Of a stretch of DNA of 64,000 bases, positions 54,564 to 64,000 are shown one piece after another. Under the pieces are notes generated by a model. It saw nothing but the letters and a program-made list of their open reading frames with translations, was not told the origin of the DNA and made no database searches. Source of the DNA: Conchocele bisecta (taxonomy: Eukaryota; Mollusca; Bivalvia; Lucinida; Thyasiridae); contig CM055273.1 in the NCBI GenBank assembly GCA_029237695.1, positions 60,935,968-60,999,967 of the forward strand, read 5' to 3'. Numbering within the stretch: position 1 is the stretch's first letter; every line of letters begins with the position of its first letter. Made by a program: the position numbers and the translations under genes.

Positions 54564-56015
54564 CAAGAGGGCCATGATGGCCCTAATTCGCTCACCTGAC
54601 TCCATGAACACCAGAGGAGACATTGAGTTCATGTGTTTTAAAAAAATTGTGCTATTTTTAGACGGCGGTCATCTTGGATTAAGTGATGACTCTCATTTTA
54701 CCAAATCTGAAAATGCTTCACCCAAGGATCGGAACTTCCTATGAAGTTTGGCCAGCATCGGCCATGTGGTTCCTGAGAAAAAGACGTTCAAAATCTCAAA
54801 TAAATGGACCTTTTGGCGGCCATCATGGATGACATAATCATCCGATTCCGACAAATATTGCGCCAGAGCAATCGCCTCATCGATACCTTCAATTTGATAT
54901 ATGACATGAGCATATTCGGTCAAAAATAAAATTTGACCCCACGGGCCACGCCCATTTTTGACCCCGGGGTCACCCATGGACCATAACTGTGAAGTTTGGC
55001 TACCATGGGCCAAGAGGTTCATGTAAAGTAGAATTTTTAAATCTCTAATAAAAGAACGACCTTTTCACCTTTCGGCGGCCATCTTGGATGACATAACCAT
55101 CAGATTTTGACAAAAAATTCACCAGAGTGATCGCCTCATTGATACCTTCGATTTGATATATAACATGACCATATTCGGTCACAAATAAAATTTGACCCCA
55201 ATTTGACCCCACGGGCCACGCACATTTTTGACCCCGGGGTCACCATTTTAACAACTTTGAAAGAGCATTGTTCATTGATCATTCCTACCAAGTTTCGTCG
55301 AAATCCGGCTGGCGGTTCATGAGAAGAAGATTTTTTAAGAATTTATGCTATTTTTAGATGGCGGCCATCTTGAAATAGCGATGACCTCCATTTTAATAAA
55401 TCTGAAAAGGCTTCACCCATGGACCATAACTTTTAAGTTTGGCTACCATGGGCCAAGTGGTTCATGTGAAGAAGAATTTTGAAATCTCTAATAAAAGAAC
55501 AACCTTTTGATCTTTCGGCGGCCATCTTGGATGACACAATCATCCGATTTCGAAAAAAAATGCACCAGAGTGATCGCCTCGTTGATACCTTCTATTTGAT
55601 ATATGATATGACCATATTCGGTCAAAAATAAAATTTGACCCCAATTTGACCCAACGGGCCACGCCCATTTTTGACCCCGGGGTCACCATTTTAACAACTT
55701 TGAAAGAGCATTGTACATCGATCATTCCTACCAAGTTTTGTCGAAATCCGGTTGGCGGTTCTTGAGAAGAAGATTTTTGAAGAATTTGTGCTATTTTTAG
55801 ATGGAGGCCATCTTGGATTACGTAATGACGTCATTTTAACAATTTTGTAATCCCCCTACCTAAGGACCATGACCATGAAGTTTGGTGACTATAGGCCCAA
55901 TGGTTACCGAGGAGAAGACGTTTGAAAATGTTCACGGACGACGACGACGGACACATTGCGGTAACAATAGCTCACATGAGCACGACGACGACGGACACAT
56001 TGCTCATGTGAGCTA
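54564..56015 (+). mobile_element. CAAGAGG element H2, copy b (about 1.45 kb)
   Basis: CAAGAGGGCCATGATGGCCC then TTCGCTCACCT; repeated GGCGGCCATCTTGGATGACA, GATACCTTCGATTTGATATA, GACCCCACGGGCCACGCCC; ends GCTCATGTGAGCTAAAAAT. The terminal hairpin is duplicated/rearranged (CTCACATGAGCACGACGACG) compared with copy a. Confidence 0.8.
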
Positions 56016-56220
56016 AAAATATGCAGGTTTTGCGGTGCCTGTACTGTAATTCTAATGAAATTCCAAGACATATTCATGATATTTATTGGGAGAAATAAAA
56101 GAAGCTATAATGAGCTGTCGTCTGGTATTTTTGAACTATTTATAGCCCACACATTTCCCAGCATGCAAAGAGTTAAGTGGGCTCATTTGTCTCCTTTCGT
56201 GATCCTTCTCTCTATTTTAC

Positions 56221-56307
56221 CTGTTTTAGATGATTTTTCAAAATGGTTCCCTCTGGTTCTGGTAAGGGAGGTAACTCGTTGGAGCCACTCATAGATGCAG
56301 GAGTTAT
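56221..56307 (-). CDS. MADD: MADD exon a (end of cDENN module / linker to dDENN)
   Basis: 87 bp, 29 codons, phase 0 on both sides. The translation begins ITPASMSGSN and ends TILKNHLKQ, with the conserved ELPPLPEPEG in the middle. This matches the stretch that follows the cDENN domain of MADD, where vertebrates have a LPILPEPE motif and a KKHLKQ end. The acceptor reads CTTACAG and the donor CAG/GTAAAA. This is the most 5' exon of the gene found here. The preceding DENN exons were looked for up to 64000 without success, so they are probably outside the window. The exon is short, but the phase and motif fit with the next exon make it convincing. Confidence 0.88.
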
Positions 56308-56440
56308 CTGTAAGGAATAAAAACATATAAGGTCAAATATAGAAGACTGATTGATTGGTGGAAGTTTTATATTCTGTCATTCATTCAACAGCAAAGTCAG
56401 ATACAGATGGAAATGCACCTGTATGTGGTGGAACAAAGTA

Positions 56441-56933
56441 CAGTTGAGTACCAGTATCTCGAAGTTGAAGGGAGATCGTATTTTAGTCGAGATAGGACTA
56501 GGATCGAGATAGCGATGAAGTGACATGGTCAAATATTTTGACGATATGCTTAATGAATCGTGTCAAACACTCAAACAAATTGAGGTGGACCAATTGAGCA
56601 AACTACCCGAGGCAGTTGTGAATTTATTTTGTTTTGTTTGATAAACGGTTTTGAAAATTAGTGTTAACCAAACTGATCTTGGCAGCCAGGCGCTTAGGTG
56701 ATTTACCCAAGTGTTTATGTGATCGAGATAGCGAAGTGATTTTTAACGTATTTTTATACGAAGGGGACAGAATGAACAGTCGAAATAGAGAACATATACG
56801 AGTTCGGGCATGTTCGAGATAGCCGAGGAAATTTATATTAAACAAATAAGGATATTTTTCAGGACTTTAGCGAATTATCGAGATAGGGGATATCATCGAG
56901 ATACTGATGTTCGAGGTACTGGTGCTCCGACTG
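56441..56933. mobile_element. 493-bp TA-target element D2
   Basis: CAGTTGAGTACCAGTATCTC and GAGGTACTGGTGCTCCGACTG ends, TA flanks, many ATCGAGATAG repeats inside. Non-autonomous Tc1/pogo type by ends (inference). Lies in the intron or flank just upstream of MADD exon a. Confidence 0.8.
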
Positions 56934-57559
56934 TACATGGATTATGAGTTTTGCGATTCAGATCAGCCTGTGCATCCATCCGCACAGTCTGATCAGGATC
57001 GGCACTGTTCTCCATTCCATCAATGAAACACCCATCAGGCTTCTAACGAGCAATATAGACCATTATTATTAGGTTACAGGAGTGTGCTATTTGATTAGGA
57101 ATTACCCTAAGAGTTAATTACCACAAATCCCACAAGCCCAACTTCAAGTTGTATTTGTTTCATGGTGGTAATTCACCTTGCAATATCTACGGATGTCAAT
57201 GGACAATTATCCTCAGGTTGGGATATTGGGTGTCCAAAAGTAACACATACATCTACTTATTTCTGGCTGTAAATGTGGCAGTGACTGGAAAAATGGGGCT
57301 TAGGAGTTATGTACATTGTAACATCGACATCATTAATATGGGGAAAAAAACTAATTGGTTACATTACATTTTATTCTGGTCTGAGATGGAGACGAGTCGA
57401 TAATAACTATTTGTTGTGTGTTGTTTTTCATTAAAAGCATTTTTGCAGGTGGTCAAATGTAATTAATTTTGGTTTTGGATTATTTGCAGACATGCACACG
57501 GGGCTGCACGATACACTAATTGACATACTGGCCTTGGATTGTCAAATGCATATCCGTAT

Positions 57560-57790
57560 ACATGTGGATGTGACTGGAAAAATGTGCCTTATGGGCTTTG
57601 TTATTAACATAGCTCCTGATCAAATAGCACATTCCTGTAACCTGATAACAATCTATATTGCTTGTTAGAAGCATGACGGTTGTTTCATTTATAGAATGGC
57701 GAACAGTGTAGATCCACATCAGCCTGTGTATTTGCAGTCTACACCGGTCACAAAACCTATCAGCCCCATTTCTCCAGTCACAAATAAGAA
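57560..57790. mobile_element. M6 palindromic MITE copy
   Basis: GTGACTGGAAAAATGTGCCT to CCCATTTCTCCAGTCAC with CCTGATAACAATCTATATTG. Confidence 0.8.
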
Positions 57791-57839
57791 TGACAGTCAG
57801 GGACTGTCAAATACAAGTACAAGGGGATCAAGATCAATT

Positions 57840-58740
57840 GTAGCTGTGACTGGCAAAATGGGGCCAGTGCAACTCCTGATCAGATATCACACTTATGTTG
57901 CCTCATAACGATCTATATTGGTTGTTAAAGGTACATGCCCACGCAGTAGGCACAAACTGTTCTTTATAGGAATTAAATAAGTGTATAATTATGTCACTAT
58001 TCTACCAGTTCTAAAAATTACGAGTGCCCGCTATACAAATATAATCATTTACAAATATAATCATTTATTAATTATCAATTTACTGTTAGCGACGCGCGGC
58101 GGTAACAGTCTATTTTGATAATGTGCGGGGACGACGACTTTCACATCACGGCTTGCGGTGCGCATGCGCAGTATACTACGCGCGCCAGTAGGCTTCCCAA
58201 TATGTAAACAAGAATATCAACATGTCGAAACGTCCAGGACGGAAATTGTATGAAACGGCGTCGGCCAAAAAAAAAGGTGAAATGTCTTGAGGGACAGGCA
58301 GTACAGAGAGAGAGTGGTTAATATTGGCGACCAAATCACCAAATGGAAAGAGTTACGTGGAGATTTAGATTTGGACTCAGAGATTTTTCTTCTCAACTTC
58401 CGATACTTCACTGCGCATGTCAAAGATGTGATATGATTGACCGTGTCACGTGACGCGTATTGGTAAAAATAGCACGAGGTCGGAAAATACCCTTTCTGGT
58501 CGCGGCATATAAAATGCGATTTAACACCAATTAACACACGTCGTAATTGAAAATAACTCGTTAGTGGGTAGACAAATGGCTCATATAAGGCATGACAGAA
58601 AATGAAAAGTAGTAGTACAGTGTAACCTGCTGCGTGGGCATGTACCTTTAAAAGCATACAGTGTGTTTCCTTGATTGAATAACGAACAGTGCAGATCCTG
58701 ATCCTGAGTGGACGCAGCCACAATTGCGTGAGACGAAGAA
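57840..58740. mobile_element. M6 MITE split by T1 copy c
   Basis: M6 at 57840-57924 (GTAGCTGTGACTGGCAAAAT) and 58652-58740 (AAGCATACAGTGTGTTTCCT, CAGTGCAGATCCTGATC). T1 (57925-58651, 727 bp) sits between with TTAA on both sides and AGGTACATGCCCACGCAG ends; its interior is longer than in copies a and b. Confidence 0.82.
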
Positions 58741-58779
58741 TGCTGCATCTGACAGAAGTCAGATTATGCTAGTTACAGT

Positions 58780-59270
58780 GGTGAGAGTGAGTGAGTGAGT
58801 GAATAGGGTTTAACGTCCGCTTTTCTGACATAGAGGTACAAGCCTCAGGGAGTCTACACGCAGACGGGTCAACGGGGTCGAGTCCCGTATCCACCTGTCC
58901 AAGGGGGGTAAATCCCAACTTCAGAACTCAATATTTACAATCAAAATATATATTCAGTCCTGAAATTAGAACAACCTGATCTGGTGCCAGGCCCTCGCCA
59001 CACCAGCATCATTTATCCCATCCCCTAAAAGTAATAGGATTAGCGCTAATCTTACTTTTATATATGGGGCATAGCCCGACTCAACTCTCACATACAAGAA
59101 AGCCAAACATGCACATGAGGGCCAAATCCGGTATAGTGGGTTCCGGAAAGTATGAACCCAATCGTTAAGCCAGTTTAGTCGCCTTTTACGACAAGCAATG
59201 GCTACTGCAGCACTATTCTCAGGATCGATCAGTTGATCCCGCCCCGGTGCCTGCACGGGGCTACAGTGGT
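58780..59270 (+). mobile_element. SINE-like element related to S2
   Basis: GTGAGTGAGTGAGTGAATAG, GGGTTTAACGTCCGC, GGGGTCGAGTCCCGTATCC (box B-like), ATTCAGTCCTGAAATTAG, GTCGCCTTTTACGACAAGC, CCCGGTGCCTGCACGGGG. Shares the middle with S2 but has a different head and tail. Confidence 0.75.
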
Positions 59271-59459
59271 GAGAACAAAAGCTGATCAGTATCTACAATG
59301 GCCAGAAAATAAGCAATCCCAGAGTTGTCAGATCGTGAACCGTATACCATCAACTGAACCTAATTGGACTGGCAGGAGAAATCAATTGTAGGATTGGAAG
59401 TCAAATGAACTGGCATAGGGCAGAGGGCACACGATGGCTGCATTGATTCTGCAGGGTCT

Positions 59460-59690
59460 ATATGAGACATGCCATGTGATTTCGTACCCAATAAGAATCA
59501 AGATGTGCGAAGTATTTACAAAATTTAAGTGACTCGCAAAGTTGACGAAATGTTCTCCGCATTGTCAACTTTCAACAACATTTATTTAAAATATTGTAAA
59601 TTTTGTATAAATATTTTTCTTCAGATATGGCATATCATCAAACATACGGAATCACATGGCTGGTCTCACATGGTTTACTACATGTAGATA
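59460..59690. mobile_element. Foldback MITE, GAGACATGCCATGTGA ends
   Basis: TATGAGACATGCCATGTGAT to AATCACATGGCTGGTCTCAC; second copy of the family at 21950-22200. Confidence 0.8.
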
Positions 59691-60115
59691 CAGGAGAGAT
59701 ACTGGCGGATGTACGACAATGAAGGGAATGAAATGTACACAGAAGGTGACAAATGAACAACATGATCAGGCTCCACTATGACTGGGTAGATGGAGCTGCG
59801 TGTATACTGGTCTCACATCGTCGGCTGGGTTGGCTCCATATCTGACAACAAAGACACCAATCCCAAATTCAAAGAAATTATTTCCCTCCCAATTGGGACA
59901 ACGGGAAATGCAGTGAAACATCTTAATATCTCAAGGGGGGCAATAATTTCTGTATATCTGAGTGATATACCAGTAAACAGTGTTGATACAGGCCATCTAT
60001 GAATACAGGCATCAGGTTGTAATAACAATATGGCTACAAAAGCAAAATACAGAATAAATATTTCAAAAATAACATTCTGTTTTTTTTTTTATTCAACATA
60101 CTCACAAATTGTTCA
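59691..60115. other. Sequence without recognised feature
   Basis: No upstream MADD exon, repeat copy or conserved frame found. Confidence 0.45.
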
Positions 60116-60742
60116 ACCAGATGGCCGTGGCCCGCATGTCGAGCCCGCCACATTTGATGGTCTCGGAGTGTATTTATTTGATGTTTGAATTAAGGATTCA
60201 GGAGATATAAGGTGTAAAAGCTTTAACACAAATTTTAAAGTCATTTGATCTTGGGTATGTGGTCCGCATGGGTGGGTTATAGAATGAAAATATTGAGAAT
60301 TATTTGAAGTAAATCGGAGTAAGTGTTGTGGAGATATAAGGTATGTAAAAACTTTAACACAAATTTCAGTCATTTCACCTTGACCTTGGGCGTGTGGACC
60401 ACATGGGCAGGCTATAGAATGAAAATATGGATGATGAAAAAGAAGTACTGGAAGTTGGAAGTAAATTGGAGTAACAATTGTGGATATATAAGGTATGTAA
60501 AAACATTAACGCAGATTTTATAATAACGCAAACTTATAAAAGTCATTTGGCCTTGACCTTGGGGCACAGGGGCCGCATGAGTGGGACACAGAATGAATAT
60601 ATGGATGATGCCCAATAAGCATACAAAGTTTCAAGCAAGTATGTATCTGAAAACTTTAACGCAAATTTTCACAAAAATTTAACCGGACGTCCTTGTGATC
60701 ACTATGTCTCGCTTACGGTACCGCAAGCGAGCTCGACAAAAA
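60116..60742 (+). mobile_element. H3 element, fullest copy
   Basis: CAGATGGCCGTGGCCCGCAT then GTCGAGCCCGCC; about four ~120-bp units with GTGGAGATATAAGGTATGTA, AAACTTTAACACAAATTT and CACCTTGACCTTGGGCGTGT; end CGCTTACGGTACCGCAAGCG then AGCTCGACAAAAAT. The first and last segments (CATGTCGAGCCCGC and GCGAGCTCGACA) are mutually inverted. Confidence 0.75.
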
Positions 60743-61494
60743 TTGGGAGGTTTGTTGGATATGCATTATCGTAACCTTATATTGTGCATGTCTCATCAAG
60801 ATCTGTACCATTTGTGGATATGTTTAATGTTTATAAAATGACCCCCCTCTTCTGCATAATGGAACAGCCTCAAACTTAATTAACATGGTCCATGTCAGTT
60901 ACTTAGGTGTGAAAGGGTTAACGCTCATTATTATTATTAGGGAGAATTTCCAGAGCAAGATCAGCTATTTACAGCAGCCTGATCAATGGGAGGAGGCCAT
61001 CAATGCTCATAGAATTGACACATTTGCAAAATCTGATGACAGCTATAGTGATTCTGTCAATTTCCTGCAACACAAAACTTGTATCCATCACAGAAATTAG
61101 GCCGCAGCTCTGGGATAATCCAGCTTATCTGGTAAATTGGGTTTATAGGTTTTTGCACAGTTTGATCAGGATCTGCACTGTTCGACATTCCATCAATGAA
61201 ACGCCTGTCATGCTTCTAACAAGCAATATAGATTGTTATCAGGCTAGAGGAGTGCATGTGCTATTTAATCAAGAACTATACCATTTCTCCAGTCAAATTA
61301 AGCAACATATTTTGCTGATAGATATTTTTAATATGAACCATAATCCGGGCTTATTTCATTTTTCTAATCAGTGTAAATGCTGATCAGCCTGTTATCATGC
61401 AGTCCAATAATGGTCGACGTTGTTCACAGTATGTTTAATGGAGCTTTCACTGAAAGTAATTATGGCGATCAATGAACAGGCAACCTTCAGTATT

Positions 61495-61735
61495 TATGGC
61501 TGTGACTGAAGATATGGGGCTTATGTGATCTGTGATCCGTGTAGCTCCTGATCAAATAACACACTCCTGTAAACGGATCTATTATACTTGTTAGAATCAT
61601 GACGGGTGTTTCATTTATGGAATGGCGAACAGTGCAGATCCTGATCAGACTGTGCAGATGCACAGGCTGATCTGGATCTACACCGGTCGCAAAACCCGTA
61701 AGCCACATTTCTTCAATCACAGCCATGTATGATAA
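61495..61735. mobile_element. M6 palindromic MITE copy
   Basis: TGGCTGTGACTGAAGATATG to TCAATCACAGCCATGTA, core AGACTGTGCAGATGCACAGG. Confidence 0.8.
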
Positions 61736-61767
61736 GCTGGATAATACCAGGGCAGTCACAGCCATAT

Positions 61768-61995
61768 TTAATGCTGGGAAATGTGTGGGCTATAAATAGT
61801 TCAAAAATAGCAGATGACAATTCATCATATTTTCTTGTATTTCTCACCGTAAATATCATGAAAATGTCTTGGAATTTCATTAGACCTGAGGACTCTATTC
61901 TAATGAAATTCCAAGACATATTTACAGAGAGAAATAAAACATATAGTCCTAATTCGTTTGGCGGATATTTTCACCGCTAGCTTGCAAAGAGTTAA
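61768..61995. mobile_element. M4 MITE copy b
   Basis: TTAATGCTGGGAAATGTG to CGCTAGCTTGCAAAGAGTTAA; centre TTAGACCTGAGGACTCTATT. The left end has lost the CTCTTTGC part. Confidence 0.85.
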
Positions 61996-62119
61996 ATCCA
62001 ATGCCCTATCCACTAGAATACCAAACCATCGCTTGTTTCGGACTCGGTAGAAACATAAAGAGGTGTCATGCAGCCGATTCCATCATCGATATATAAATTA
62101 TCACACAGCGTGAACATTT

Positions 62120-62415
62120 CGGGTGTCTCTATAACGCACCTAGCAATGAGATTCCTGACCCAAGTGTGGGTAGTGGGGATGGTGGGGTTCTATCTCAGTG
62201 TGACGAGACTGCATAGTAGTTCACTGTAAGAATTCTTTACAAGGTGAAGGACATTTAAATTTAAGTAATGTGATTTCTGTCCCAAGTGTGGGTAGTGAGG
62301 CTGATGTTGGGACGGTGTAGTTCTATCTCAGTGTGATAACAGTACATAGCGGTTCACTGTAAGAATGATTTTATACACATTTTACACGGTGAAGGACATT
62401 AGTCAGATTTATTCA
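62120..62415. repeat. About 140-bp tandem pair
   Basis: CCCAAGTGTGGGTAGTG at 62159 and 62280; TTCTATCTCAGTGTGA and GCGGTTCACTGTAAGAAT-like words follow in both; GGTGAAGGACATT ends each. Confidence 0.75.
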
Positions 62416-62519
62416 GGGATATCAGTTGGGTTGAACAGTATCTACTAAAATTCAGAATCCCTACATTTATAATTATAGTACAGATACCCGGAACACAATA
62501 TTATGTTGTTTGACCTATA

Positions 62520-62735
62520 TTTGTGTGTGACTGGAAAAATGGGGCTTATGAGATTTGTGACCATTGTAGCTCCTGATCAAACAGCACACTCCTGTAGCCT
62601 GATAACGATTTATTATATTGCTTGTGAGAAGCACAACGGGTGTTTCAAACTGTGAGGCTGCACAGGCTGATTTGGATCTACACTAGTCGCAAAACCCATA
62701 AGCCCCATTTTTCCAGTCACAGCCACATATTAGGA
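62520..62735. mobile_element. M6 palindromic MITE copy
   Basis: GTGACTGGAAAAATGGGGCT to TTTTTCCAGTCACAGCCAC, with GCACACTCCTGTAGCCTGAT. Confidence 0.8.
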
Positions 62736-62990
62736 GAGTATGTTGGCTGAGCAGAAACCAATTTTGTCAGCACCTCAATGAGCCCTATATTGTCGTACCT
62801 CAAACAGTGCCTGCATTCCCATTTACAAGTTGATTTACATGTCGAAATACCAGAATAAACGTCATTACCTTCCGTAATCCATTCGGAAAACATATCCAGC
62901 ATGATCCGACAAAACTGGGCTTATCGCATTGTGATCAGTCTAGACCCTGACCAGCCTGTGCATCTGCACAGTCTAATCAGGGTCTATACT

Positions 62991-64000
62991 GTTGAATATT
63001 GAAACAGTGAATCAGATAAAACGAGCAGAGCAAACAATGGGAACTTCATCAAACTGAACGTGTGAGATCAGGATCTACGGTAGTCAGAAAGAAAATGAAC
63101 ATGATTTTGTCACATTGTGGCCGATATCCCAGGAAATGCGCAATGATCGCGTGAAATGATGGCATGAAATGATGGCGTGAAATGACGGCGTGAAATGAAA
63201 TTAGTGCCACATAAACTAAAGGCAGACATTAGTTGCCTTGGCAACGATGCTTAAAGAGCCAATTACATACACCAGCTAGGGATAAAACATAGCAAAATCC
63301 ATGACGAAAACTAATGCTGGTCACAGAAAGTGTAAATACAATTAATGACTACTGTCATTTCGGCTAATTCTGCGCATCGGCTAAAGCGCAATTCACGTCA
63401 AATTTAGCCTAGCGTACGTCATAATAAAATATGTGGATTTTGGAATAAACAAGCTGATTAATTGCTACACTGTGGCACAATTTTATCACATTCCGATAGT
63501 TTGCTAAAACGTAATTCCGATTAAAGTCAAAATGCATAAAATCCTCATACCCTGCTGATGGAATAGCTGTCTTATTTACTAAATTAACTGTTCAACTAAA
63601 ATAGATACGGTTTCTGCCCGATGAGTTCCCAGGTTATTGACTGATACAGAAAGAGAAAGATGAAGGTAGCAACACAACAACATGACGCTCTGACGTCACT
63701 GGATAGTTCTGCTTCAAGTTTAATACCAATTTTGCTATGCTGATCCTGTATGCTGCTCGCCATTTTGTTTACACTACCAGATGCGCAGCATTAGCAGAAA
63801 CAACTATGACGTTGCAAACACGCATGTGATGTCATACATCATACAATTTACGTCACTTACTGACGCCAGAACGTTGACATTTTACCTGCACAGACGTCTT
63901 TGAACTGCGTTGAATATTCAGGAAAATTTTACTGAATATGGAGATGGTACCGACATATAAATTTCTTTGCGCAGAATTAGCCGACACCATTGTACATCTT
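62991..64000. other. Right edge, mostly unrecognised
   Basis: A 14-16-bp tandem run of GTGAAATGATGGC variants at 63151-63198, and the block at 63614-63672 shared with 20453-20515. No MADD N-terminal exon or promoter found. Confidence 0.5.

Larger units (their letters stand above)
51757..56046. mobile_element. Insertion B, 4.29 kb (2.84 kb without H2b)
   Basis: Perfect inverted ends CAGTACAGGCACCGC at 51757 and 56046, followed on both sides by about 200 bp rich in GCGGCAAAA motifs. Contains the reversed core shared with A (about 52170-54050), a reversed H4 end, and H2b. No intact transposase seen. Confidence 0.75.
47346..56176. mobile_element. M4 MITE split by two large insertions (A and B)
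   Basis: Pieces 47346-47386 (GCTGGCGGTGAAAATAA to AAATTAGG), 51687-51756 (ACTATGTTTCTTATTTCTCT, GAATTGAGTCCGGAGGAC) and 56047-56176 (ATTCTAATGAAATTCCAAGA to GCATGCAAAGAGTTAA) line up in order with intact M4 copies at 33789 and 61768. Confidence 0.75.
4369..56307 (-). other. MADD: MADD (Rab3-GEP / DENN-MADD) gene, internal portion, 14 exons
   Basis: Known of the family: MADD is a cytosolic DENN-domain guanine-nucleotide exchange factor for Rab3/Rab27 in vesicle traffic and also a death-domain adaptor linked to TNF receptor and MAP-kinase signalling. Seen here: fourteen minus-strand exons whose spliced translation follows the vertebrate MADD order (LPEPEG, YGNDVDSVDVATRVAM, VRFFNS, HTRTLRL, VEFFGEW, IGDKAKW, HQLQPI, SSSYSSLSDFV, ENQQFLKEVV, VYKGML, GLGGMAS, SRSLNEE). 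Phases are consistent across all 13 junctions and every boundary is GT-AG. Neither the start codon nor the stop codon is inside the window. The introns are 0.36-13.4 kb long and filled with transposons. The identity is by recognition of motifs, not by a database search. Confidence 0.95.

Noticed and set aside
58217..58723. 168-codon open frame on the minus strand
   Set aside because: Lies in the AT-rich T1c element and M6; no domain, no splice context.
60885..61383. Plus-strand frames near an M2/M6 boundary
   Set aside because: Mostly repeat sequence; no family recognised and no consistent splice sites.
62717..62902. Possible upstream MADD exon (MLDMFSEWITEG, donor-like GTAATG)
   Set aside because: The acceptor would lie in an M6 remnant, and the peptide does not match any DENN segment.

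Overview
The window looks like animal nuclear DNA from a lophotrochozoan, most likely a bivalve mollusc. The evidence is short exons with canonical GT-AG introns, an AT-rich background and very dense miniature transposons and tRNA-type SINEs of the style seen in bivalve genomes. The species cannot be told from the sequence. No bacterial, viral, rRNA or organellar genes were seen.

The only gene I can support is a large part of a MADD homologue (MAP-kinase-activating death-domain protein, also called Rab3-GEP/AEX-3/DENN-MADD). It lies on the minus strand. I placed fourteen coding exons from 56307 down to 4369 (2,224 coding bases, about 741 codons). All boundaries have GT donors and AG acceptors, and the codon phase carries through every junction. 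The part present starts just before the dDENN region (LPPLPEPEG, then YGNDVDSVDVATRVAM, VRFFNS, EFFGEW). It runs through the acidic/serine and proline-rich linkers to the conserved helical segment ENQQFLKEVVAS / KAVYKGMLSLLK / GLGGMASAYMVLEVAHTH, and ends in SRSLNEETMVAAL. The N-terminal uDENN/cDENN exons and the promoter must lie to the right of the window, and the C-terminal exons to the left.

Everything else (about 96 %) is intron or flank and is dominated by nested repeats. 1-3.3 kb: a palindromic MITE split by a large Helitron-like composite, itself split by a TA-target element. 3.9-9 kb: TTAA-type MITEs, SINE pieces, and a duplicated exon edge at 8.9-9.2 kb. 10.1-10.9 kb: a 57-bp minisatellite that copies a 5' splice site of MADD. 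11-31 kb: TTAA MITEs, long palindromes, the 1.5-kb CAAGAGG element, SINEs and a pogo/Tigger-like element. 33-44 kb: three-level nests and ~160-190-bp tandem arrays. 46-56 kb: a fold-back element, then one old MITE holding two ~4.3-kb insertions that share an inverted core. 56-64 kb: more MITEs and unrecognised flank.

The most unusual observations are two tandem expansions across exon/intron boundaries in neighbouring MADD exons, several insertions that can be proven by comparison with an empty paralogous site inside the same window, and a group of otherwise different elements that share a CAAGA 5' end and a small hairpin before an A-rich 3' end.
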